Assembly (NCBI GenBank): GCA_041156125.1
Contig: JBEVTI010000001.1
Span: forward strand, 248,001 to 312,000
Origin: Paraktedonobacter carboxidivorans
GTDB lineage: Bacteria > Chloroflexota > Ktedonobacteria > Ktedonobacterales > Ktedonobacteraceae
Direction: 5' to 3'
DNA: 64,000 bases
Position 1 is the first letter of the stretch. Every line of letters starts with the position of its first letter. Shown piece after piece: positions 43,491 to 50,729 of the stretch. A program made the translations under genes and the position numbers. The notes beneath the pieces were generated by a model. The model had not been told where the DNA came from. It searched no databases and was given only the letters and a program-made list of their open reading frames with translations.

Positions 43491-43615
43491 AGCTCTCTTC
43501 CTCTTTCCAAAGGGAAATCGCATGCCTCCCTTACGTCTCTCTAATCGGGCAAATGCCAGAAAACAAGAGGATCAAAGGACTTGTGCCAGAGAAAAAGAGG
43601 AAGGAAGTCCTGGAA

Positions 43616-44482
43616 CTAATGCAGAATAGTCTCTTCCGCTACAGCCAGCAGGGACATGGCACCGACCAGGGGGGCATATATTCCGAGTTCAGCGCGTACC
43701 AGCGACAGGCGTCCCCATTTGAGCAGGGCATCGACTTTCTGTTGCACGAGAGGAAGCAATAATTCGTTCTCCAGAGCGATGGCACCGCTGACCGCGACGA
43801 CATCTATGCGTGTCAGGAGGGCAAGGTTGAGCAGGCCGGGGGCGAGTTTAGAGGAAAAGGCCTGCCAGAAAGAGGCATCAGCGAAAGCCGAAATAGGCTG
43901 GCCATAGCGCAGTTCTAGCTGGCGTCCACCGGTAAAGGTTTCCAGGCAGCCAGTCTGACCGCAGAGACAGAGCCGTTCGTTGTGGTCCAGCACCTGGTGA
44001 CCAAATTCAATTGAGGAGATCAGCGTTGTCTCGCTCTTGCCCAACTGAATGGCCGCGCCCGTGCCTGTCGAAATGGTCAGATACGCCGCCCGCTCTATCT
44101 TGCGTAGCACTCCAAAGCGTCGCTCACCCAGCAGGCCGCAGACTGTATCGTGTCCCAGCCGGATCGGACAGCCCAGGCGCGCTTCCAGGTCAGCAGCGAA
44201 AGGTCGATCGAGGTAGCCTGGGAAATTTGGCCCGAAGACGATACTGCGCCCATCCCGCGCTACTCGCGCTCCCACCGACACTCCCGCGCCCGCTAGCGCG
44301 TCCACCTGCTGTTCTCGTAGTACCGCGCTTATTTGTGCGAGCTGATCTATGTACGACGACTGCGTCGGAAATTCACCCAGTAGCGTAAAATCTGGCATCT
44401 CCAGCGATGGAAAAAGCCCTAAGCGTGTATTGCTTCCACCTATATCGATAGCCAGGTAAGGATGAGCATCAATGCCTATCAT
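43616..44482 (-). CDS. ROK family sugar kinase
   Basis: A 288-residue ROK protein. The ATP phosphate-binding motif is AIDIGGSNTRLG near the N-terminus, the catalytic Asp is in RLGHDTVCG, and the zinc site is complete (EFGHQVL plus CLCGQTGCLE). No N-terminal helix-turn-helix is present, so it is a kinase (glucokinase or N-acetylhexosamine kinase type) rather than a ROK repressor. AGGAGCC lies 8 bases before the ATG. A perfect palindrome stands 30 bases upstream and may be its operator. Downstream lies the clpC-like gene, 125 bp away on the same strand. Confidence 0.88.
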   Translation of the reverse strand: MIGIDAHPYLAIDIGGSNTRLGLFPSLEMPDFTLLGEFPTQSSYIDQLAQISAVLREQQVDALAGAGVSVGARVARDGRSIVFGPNFPGYLDRPFAADLEARLGCPIRLGHDTVCGLLGERRFGVLRKIERAAYLTISTGTGAAIQLGKSETTLISSIEFGHQVLDHNERLCLCGQTGCLETFTGGRQLELRYGQPISAFADASFWQAFSSKLAPGLLNLALLTRIDVVAVSGAIALENELLLPLVQQKVDALLKWGRLSLVRAELGIYAPLVGAMSLLAVAEETILH

Positions 44483-44511
44483 AGAAAAGGCTCCTATCCG
44501 GTAGAATTGTT

Positions 44512-44526
44512 GTGTATATTATACAC
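44512..44526. promoter_or_regulatory. 15-bp perfect palindrome upstream of the ROK gene
   Basis: GTGTATATTATACAC is a perfect palindrome around a central T, 30 bases before the ROK kinase start, in the AT-rich 270-bp divergent gap shared with the TIR-TPR-PP2C gene. It could be a repressor operator for either gene. Confidence 0.5.
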
Positions 44527-44753
44527 TATGTAAGCGGAATCGCCAATTAGTAATACACGCGGCATCTACATTCCTGGAAGAATTTGCGGCAAAGCAGTGT
44601 ACTCCCGCTCGTCCCTCGCGCGGCCATAATCTCCATGTATCAGCTTGATTTGATATACGTACATGTATTGTCAGTGGAAATTTTTCAGCGTATACTGGAG
44701 CATATGCGGACCTGAATTTATCGTACTTTCTTTTTGTGATACTGGTTATTTGC

Positions 44754-46688
44754 ATGTATAATGAGTCAAAAGAGCCAGGTACGCCTCCTGGCGCATCCCC
44801 AATAGAAATCTTCTGCTGCTATGCGCGCAAAGATCAACCATTAATGCAGAACCTGAAGACGCATCTTATGCCTCTTCAGCGGCAGGGCTTGATTGCGCTC
44901 TGGAGCGATGCGGATATTAACGCCGGTGAAGATTGGCAAACAGAGATTGAAAAACATCTGAATACAGCGGGGATGATTCTGCTCCTGGTCAGCCCCGATT
45001 TCATTGCCTCAGACTATTGTTATAGCACAGAGATGGCGCAGGCCATGGTCCGCCACGCCAGGCAGGAGGCCAGGGTCGTGCCAATTATCCTGCGCCCGAC
45101 GCACTGGAAAGGCACACCATTCGCAGTTATCCAGGCCCTACCCAAAGATGCCAGGCCAATTACCAGGTGGGAGAGCGAAGATGATGCCCTCTACGATGTA
45201 GTCGAGCGTCTTGAGATAGTGATAAATGAATTACAAGCACAGGAGCTTTTGACCAGGGTCTATCAGTATTACCGGGAAAAGCGCTATCCTGAAGCTATCG
45301 CGCTTTGTGAGCGAATCATTCAGCTAAAACCAGATTACGCGAGTGCTCACCTGGGCAAAGGGCACGCTCTCTTGCTGGCAAAACGCTATCAGGAATGCCT
45401 GGCATCTTTTGACAAGGCTGTTGAGCTAGATCCGAAGCTGGCTGATATTGATCTTTATGTGAATAAAGCTATTGCGCTTGAAAAACTCAACCAGATAAAT
45501 GAGAGTTTAGTGCTCTATGACCAGGCTATTAACCTTTGCGCTGATAGTCAGTATAAAGCCTCACTTTACGCGAAAAAGGGAGCCATGCTATTTGTCGCAA
45601 AGCGCGATGCTGAGGCCCTTAGTATGTATCAACAGGCAGTAATTCTTCAGCCAGAGGTAGAAGAATTTTATAAACGGGCCAGTAACATATTACGCGTGTA
45701 CCAGCCGCTTCAAGTCGCCTTTGTACAGAGATTCAGGGAATCGTCACGTTCATTCCCGCAACTAAGGCTCGATGTTGCGCAGCTAACCGATATTGGCCGT
45801 AAGTGTGAGCATAACCAGGATAATATGGCCTATGTCATTCCGAAAGATTCACAGGTGATGACGCGCAAGGGCGCATTGTTCGTTGTGGCCGATGGAATAA
45901 GTGGGCGCGCGGCGGGAGATGTGGCCAGTGAAATTGCTGTCGATATGGTGAGCAAGGCCTATTACCAGGACGAGAGCGATTATATTCCAAAATCACTCCT
46001 GCAAGCCATGCGGCGTGCGAATGAGGCCATCCGTCAACGAGCGGCAGAAAACATATTGCGCCGCGGTATGGGTACTACCTGTGTTACTGCTGTATTAATT
46101 GGTAGGAGGGCTTATATCGCCAATGTCGGTGATAGCCGGGCATATATCATACGGGGCTCAAGCGTGCGCCAGATTACGCGAGACCATTCGTGGGTGGAGG
46201 AAATGGTAGGTGCTGGCTTGCTAAGCAGGCAACAAGCGCGGTGGCATTTTCAACACGATCTTGCTACTCGCGGTCTGGGTATGCAACCAGATGTACAGGT
46301 TGATCTATTCGGCGCGGACCTCGAAGAAGGCGACACTCTAATCCTCTGTACCGATGGCCTCTGGAACCTGGTAAACGAGAAGGATTTGCAGCGCATTGTT
46401 AGCCTGTTTACGCCGCAGGAAAGCATCTATTACCTGATAGAGCTGGCAAACGAGAACGGTGGTCCTGACAATATTACTGCTATTGTCGCGCGCGCCGTCC
46501 AGATCCAGGACCGCCCGCCTGGCGATGCTGATCTCGGCAAAGCAAATACAGTCGGGCTTTACACAGGGCCGGTTGTAGGTTTGCCTTATAAAGAACCGCC
46601 TCTTGTTCTCGAACCCGACCAGAAAAAGCCAGTCCGATCCTGGACTCAACCGAGACGGACATGGAGGCCAAGGCCATTGGAAGAATAA
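44754..46688 (+). CDS. TIR-TPR-PP2C fusion protein
   Basis: About 644 residues in three parts. Residues about 16-140 are a TIR domain (IEIFCCYARKD, WSDADINAGEDWQ, LLVSPDFIASDYC) with the catalytic-position Glu in YSTEMAQ, so NADase activity is possible. Residues about 160-325 are four or five TPR repeats (YYREKRYPEAIALCERIIQL and others). Residues about 340-580 are a full PP2C Ser/Thr phosphatase with DNMAY, VADGISG, MGTTCVTAVL, NVGDSRAY, LCTDGLWN and GGPDNITAI, all metal-binding Asp retained. A Pro-rich tail follows. The start is uncertain: no clear ribosome-binding site precedes ATG 44754 or GTG 44736. Cytoplasmic signalling or defence protein; no such fusion is familiar to me. Confidence 0.88.
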   Translation: MYNESKEPGTPPGASPIEIFCCYARKDQPLMQNLKTHLMPLQRQGLIALWSDADINAGEDWQTEIEKHLNTAGMILLLVSPDFIASDYCYSTEMAQAMVRHARQEARVVPIILRPTHWKGTPFAVIQALPKDARPITRWESEDDALYDVVERLEIVINELQAQELLTRVYQYYREKRYPEAIALCERIIQLKPDYASAHLGKGHALLLAKRYQECLASFDKAVELDPKLADIDLYVNKAIALEKLNQINESLVLYDQAINLCADSQYKASLYAKKGAMLFVAKRDAEALSMYQQAVILQPEVEEFYKRASNILRVYQPLQVAFVQRFRESSRSFPQLRLDVAQLTDIGRKCEHNQDNMAYVIPKDSQVMTRKGALFVVADGISGRAAGDVASEIAVDMVSKAYYQDESDYIPKSLLQAMRRANEAIRQRAAENILRRGMGTTCVTAVLIGRRAYIANVGDSRAYIIRGSSVRQITRDHSWVEEMVGAGLLSRQQARWHFQHDLATRGLGMQPDVQVDLFGADLEEGDTLILCTDGLWNLVNEKDLQRIVSLFTPQESIYYLIELANENGGPDNITAIVARAVQIQDRPPGDADLGKANTVGLYTGPVVGLPYKEPPLVLEPDQKKPVRSWTQPRRTWRPRPLEE

Positions 46689-46760
46689 TACCAGCTTGAT
46701 TGTTAAAAAGATTGAGCAGATCAAAACTATCTTTGGCACTATACAATAAAGGATCATTAC

Positions 46761-47477
46761 ATGACGACATCACCAACCACTGGCACAATCGCGCTCGTTG
46801 GCTCAGGCGAGTTTCTGGCGCCTATTTTGCCGCTTGATCAGAAATTACTCGCGCATGTTCAGGGGCAGCCGCGTGTGGTGATTCTGCCGACTGCTTCAGC
46901 GCCGGACGGAGGTGGCGTGCCAGAGCGCTGGGCGAAGATGGGGCAGGAGCATTTTGGTTCGTTGGGGGCTGAGGTTGAGGCAGTGATGCTGCTGACGCGC
47001 GAGGATGCGCTGAAGCCTGAGCTAGTGGAGCGTATTGCGCGCGCGAATTTTGTGTATTTTTCTGGTGGAAAGCCGCGCTATCTGCTGGAGACCCTGCGGG
47101 GTACGCCGGCCTGGGAGGCGATTGCCGAGATTTATCATAGTGGTGGAGTGGTCGCGGGCTGCTCAGCCGGGGCAATGGCTATGGGAGCCAGGCTTGTCGA
47201 TTTCCCCAAGCTCTGGCAGACCACAGCCGCGCTAGGCCTGGCACCGGGCCTACTGATTATTCCGCATTTTGACGAGATCCCCAAAGTCATGCTCTCTTCG
47301 CTGAACCATAAGCAGGGGACGACCACAGTGGGCGTGGATGGTTCGACAGGGCTGATCGGTCACGCAGGCGTATGGACGGTCTATGGTACGGGCGGCGTGA
47401 CAGTCTTTGAGCGCAAAGAGCGCGTTCGCTATACCGCCGGTCAGGAGATCAAGCTGCCGTTGCCACCACTCGTGTAG
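46761..47477 (+). CDS. Peptidase S51 / cyanophycinase-like protein
   Basis: A 238-residue protein of the S51 group (type 1 glutamine-amidotransferase-like fold). The nucleophile is the Ser in VAGCSAGAMAMG; VYFSGGKPRYLLETL and VILPTASAPDG are also typical. S51 enzymes include dipeptidase E and cyanophycinase; which substrate is used here cannot be told. AAAGGA lies upstream of the ATG. It follows the TIR-TPR-PP2C gene by 72 bp on the same strand and may be read through from it. Confidence 0.8.
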   Translation: MTTSPTTGTIALVGSGEFLAPILPLDQKLLAHVQGQPRVVILPTASAPDGGGVPERWAKMGQEHFGSLGAEVEAVMLLTREDALKPELVERIARANFVYFSGGKPRYLLETLRGTPAWEAIAEIYHSGGVVAGCSAGAMAMGARLVDFPKLWQTTAALGLAPGLLIIPHFDEIPKVMLSSLNHKQGTTTVGVDGSTGLIGHAGVWTVYGTGGVTVFERKERVRYTAGQEIKLPLPPLV

Positions 47478-47695
47478 CCTCTGCCGGCTTGTCGTATGCA
47501 GCGGTCTGTGCTACGATTCTTGCGCGGCATTCTGCTATTGTTGTCCTCTGTCACACTCCGTTTAAGATGTGCGCCGCCTTTCTAAAGTGCAGAGCAGATG
47601 ATCTGGGAGCATCTCTCCCGGACCCTGGCAGAGTATTGAGTGAGCTATTGCTACCCAGGTTGGGCTGGCAATTTTATAAGGAGAAAACTGGAGAA

Positions 47696-48148
47696 ATGGA
47701 GAACGAGGAACAGCGTTCGCGGGTGCCGGGACGCTATGGCATGGATGAGATAGGGGCGAATCAATTAGAGGCATGGCCTAATCTTAACGCGGAGCGTGAC
47801 TATATCACGCATTTTGAGATCCCGGAGTTTACCTGTCTCTGCCCACGTTCGGGCTTTCCTGATTTCGCGACGATTGTGATTGACTATGTGCCGGATCAGT
47901 ATGTGGTTGAGATGAAAAGCCTGAAGCTCTATATCAACGCCTTCCGCAATCGCCAGATCAGCCACGAGGCATCCACGAATCTGATCCTGGACGAGCTGGT
48001 GGCCTTGCTCAAGCCGCGCTGGATGCGCGTAGTGGGAGATTTTACTGTGCGCGGTAATGTAAAGACGATTATCTTTGTCGAGCATAACGCGCCCGATTAT
48101 CAGGGGCCGCGCAATAAGTACCGGCGTTATCTGCCGAGCCAGCTCTAG
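47696..48148 (+). CDS. queF: NADPH-dependent 7-cyano-7-deazaguanine reductase QueF
   Basis: A type I (short) QueF of 150 residues that reduces preQ0 to preQ1 in queuosine synthesis. The catalytic Cys is in FTCLCPRSGFPDFA, the NADPH motif is VEMKSLKLY, and SHEAS carries the conserved His-Glu. The ATG at 47696 fits the family start and has AAGGAG 12 bases and GGAG 2 bases upstream; an open frame extends upstream without domain content. Other queuosine genes are not in the window. No preQ1 riboswitch could be recognised in the 218-bp leader. Confidence 0.93.
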   Translation: MENEEQRSRVPGRYGMDEIGANQLEAWPNLNAERDYITHFEIPEFTCLCPRSGFPDFATIVIDYVPDQYVVEMKSLKLYINAFRNRQISHEASTNLILDELVALLKPRWMRVVGDFTVRGNVKTIIFVEHNAPDYQGPRNKYRRYLPSQL

Positions 48149-48332
48149 CCCTGTTTGCGCGAGGCTTGTAGCGGTTCTGGCCTGGATGTTGCGTACCACT
48201 ATGAGCATTGTGTTCATGCTGGCGTGAGTCGCAGGCGAGCGGGTCGGCTTGCGCGAATGAGCATGTGGGGGATCGCTAGATAAGCCGGCTTTCCCTGCGT
48301 AACGAGTTGACTCCGCTCCATGCGGCGTGCGT

Positions 48333-49406
48333 CTATGCTGTGGACTCCTCATCCGCCATCAGCAGACGATGGATCGTTTTGAGTGGTTCCCACACGCCGT
48401 CCTGGATATTTGCCAGCAGGACTACGTTGATATCGCGAGCGGGATAGTGGCGGAGTACCGCGCTTGTACCTGCGTTGATGCCCCCTTTTTCTACAAAGAT
48501 AATCTGCCCATTTTCGTCAACGGCGAAGCGCACTCCATAGCCGTACATTTGCTTCCATTCTGGTGTGGTGTGGTGAAGTACTTGAGGAGTGAAAAAGGCC
48601 TGCATGAATGGAGCGGAGAGTAAAGCGCCGGCTTTCAATTGACGTAGAAACTGGTCCAGGTCGCCCGCGGTAACGTGTGCGCCACCGTCAGGTGAGCCAA
48701 TGGGTGGGTACGCATAGATATTTTTCTTCCAGCCCACGATAGCCCCCTGTTCATCACGAAGCGGATCATAGCCCTCGGCGACCTCGTCATTGGCCAGGTC
48801 CATGCGAAAAAAGTCGGAGCGGAGCATGCCAGCCGGGGCGAAGATGTGCTGGCACACATAGTTCCGATAGGTCAGGCCGCTGACCTTTTCGATAAGCAAG
48901 CCCAGCAACACATAGCCACAATTGCAGTAGCGACACCCCTGACCGGGCGGAAAGTTGGCTGGCTTGTAAGCGAATTGGGGGAGAAAGTCAATTGTCTCCT
49001 GTACCAGATAGTTGGACCTGGTCTGCCAGATAGCGGCATAGTTTTCCCCGCTCTCCTCATCAGCATCATCGGCAATCCCTGACGTATGGGTCAACAGGTG
49101 GTAGACAGTTACCGTAGGCGCAATGGATGTATCCCGCAGATCAAGAAAATCGATAACAGGTGTCTCAAAGGCCAGGTGCCCCTGCTCGATTAGTTGTAAG
49201 ATGGCGACGGCTGTAAAAAGCTTGGTGACTGAAGCGGTGTCAAAGCGCATAGATAGGGTGTTGGGAATCTTCCAGGCGCGGCTGGCATAGCCATAAGCGC
49301 CCGTAAACAGCTGGGAACTACCACGCGTGATTAAGGCAACCCCTGAGAAGGCATGATCTTGCGCGCGTTGCTGGAGATAAAGCGCGAATTTGTCTGAAAA
49401 GCTCAT
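48333..49406 (-). CDS. Serine hydrolase, beta-lactamase class C / DD-peptidase fold
   Basis: A 357-residue member of the beta-lactamase-related superfamily. The nucleophile motif SxxK is Ser59-Val-Thr-Lys62, the second motif YxN is in RYCNCGYVLLG, and the third (KTG-like) position is probably EKGGINAG. No signal peptide is visible, so it is likely a cytoplasmic esterase or peptidase rather than a secreted beta-lactamase. AGAGAGGGAAC precedes the start. It is convergent with queF. Esterase EstB-like or D-aminopeptidase-like activity is equally compatible. Confidence 0.82.
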   Translation of the reverse strand: MSFSDKFALYLQQRAQDHAFSGVALITRGSSQLFTGAYGYASRAWKIPNTLSMRFDTASVTKLFTAVAILQLIEQGHLAFETPVIDFLDLRDTSIAPTVTVYHLLTHTSGIADDADEESGENYAAIWQTRSNYLVQETIDFLPQFAYKPANFPPGQGCRYCNCGYVLLGLLIEKVSGLTYRNYVCQHIFAPAGMLRSDFFRMDLANDEVAEGYDPLRDEQGAIVGWKKNIYAYPPIGSPDGGAHVTAGDLDQFLRQLKAGALLSAPFMQAFFTPQVLHHTTPEWKQMYGYGVRFAVDENGQIIFVEKGGINAGTSAVLRHYPARDINVVLLANIQDGVWEPLKTIHRLLMADEESTA

Positions 49407-49713
49407 GGAAAGCTGTTCCCTCTCTTGCGTAAAGTACCATAGTTTTCTCGCTTTTACGCATTGCTTAATGGTGCTCGATGGTTCTTTATTTCTAACTCTA
49501 GAATGATTGAAGAAGCGAGAGAACGAGAGGTAGTGTGCGGGCTACATTCTCGTCCCCTTATATGTTCGTTGGCTAGCTACACATCAGTTTTGCTCAGGAT
49601 GCTCAGGCCAGTTCGCATGGGCAAGCAGAAAAAGTTAGCCAGCTTGTTCTCATGAGTCGGCTGGCGAAGATGCGTCTCCAGGAAAGCATGCCAGGGTGCC
49701 TGGCTGATGCTGG
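49407..49713. other. Intergenic region
   Basis: About 307 bases between a minus-strand hydrolase start and the end of the disrupted epimerase gene. A weak AGCCAGC/GGCTGGC pairing is present near 49638-49664; nothing else can be supported. Confidence 0.3.
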
Positions 49714-50592
49714 CTAGTGCGTGTTAGCCTGCTTGTGCCATGTTTTAAGCAGGCGTTCTTCATCACTGGCAGTCAGACCAGCCTGCCATTCTCGATGTTC
49801 AGGCAGTGTGCGTTCCCAGTTGAGAGTGGCGGCGCATGTTTCGCTAAGCGGGTGGAAGGTGAGACCCGCGTGAAGGGCTCTGGTGATACTGATAGCGGCA
49901 AAGCCAGCGTTTTCCGGCGTTTCGGGTAGCCAAAGGGGGAGTTGACCCCAGGGCTGGATCTTTTCCGCGAGCAGGAAGGCTTCGTCTACCCAGGTTAAGG
50001 TGAGATTGTGCGCGCCATTGCTCTGGCAGGCTGTCAGTACTTCGGCCATGGTAAGTGGTTGAGTGGGACCAGTGGCATTGTACGTGCCCATCTGACCAGC
50101 TTCAACCATGCGAATAGTCCACGCGGCCAGGTCGCGGACGTCGATGAGTTGCATAGTATGTTCTGGTCGGCCCGGCACGAGGATCTCGCCACCGCGCGCG
50201 ATACGCGCTACCCAGTAGGTAAAGCGGTCGCTGTAATCATAGGGACCGACAATCAGGCCCGGACGGATAGTCAGGGTGCGTCCGGGCAGTGCCTCTGCGG
50301 TAGCCTGTTCACACAGCGCCTTGAGTCCTCCGTATAGTTCGCCATAGATGCGCGCGACCACGCCTCTGGCTGGTGGAGTAATACTCTGCGCCTCGCGCAA
50401 CTGTTCTGGCGTCAATGTACTGACTGGCGCGCTTTCGTCCAGACCAGGCACACTGACATCGGGATATACAGAGATGCTTGAGATAAATACATACTGTCCA
50501 ACCGCATGCGCCAATTGCCGGGCCGCTGCGGAGACGTTAGCAGGAATATAGCCGCTTGTATCGATAACCGCGTCCCATGTGCGTCCCTCTAG
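49714..50592 (-). pseudogene. C-terminal fragment of an extended-SDR epimerase disrupted by the mobile element
   Basis: Encodes about 292 residues beginning LEGRTWDAVIDTSGYIPANV, the point where an extended SDR normally continues after its first 60 residues. It has VFISSISVYPD, YGGLKALCE, RPGLIVGPYDYSDRF and QLIDVRDLAAW but no N-terminal glycine-rich NAD-binding motif. The frame stays open upstream to an ATG at 50640, but those 16 extra codons come from the end of the inserted element. The missing N-terminus is at 55956-56132 on the far side of the element. Without it the protein cannot bind NAD in the normal way. Confidence 0.88.
50582..50592. repeat. Target-site direct repeat, left copy
   Basis: CGTCCCTCTAG here is repeated in the same orientation at 55954-55964, flanking the mobile element on both sides. 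The core TCCCTCTAG (9 bp) is unambiguous; the first two bases could also belong to the element's right inverted end. Confidence 0.85.
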
Positions 50593-50597
50593 AGCGT

Positions 50598-50610
50598 CGG
50601 TCGAGAAATC
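50598..50610 (+). repeat. Left terminal inverted repeat of the mobile element
   Basis: CGGTCGAGAAATC, exact complement of the right end. The adjoining inward bases (GCAAGATT) differ from those of the right end. Confidence 0.85.
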
Positions 50611-50657
50611 GCAAGATTGTGTGAAAGCTGGAACTTGCATTCTTTACTACAAAAGTA

Positions 50658-50708
50658 GGAGGAAGCTGTGGTGGATCAGACTGAGTCCGATCCACCACAG
50701 CTTCCTCC
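50658..50708 (-). terminator. Terminator of the rifampin-phosphotransferase-like gene
   Basis: A perfect 20-bp stem (arms 50658-50677 and 50689-50708) with an 11-base loop. On the minus strand it begins 21 bases after the stop and is followed by TACTTTTGTAG. It would also shield the epimerase fragment from read-through. Confidence 0.8.
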
Positions 50709-50729
50709 GTTTTCCCAACGATAGATGGC

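Noticed and set aside
47478..47695. Possible preQ1 riboswitch in the queF leader
   Set aside because: The characteristic preQ1-I hairpin and A-rich tail could not be found; only an ordinary ribosome-binding site is visible.
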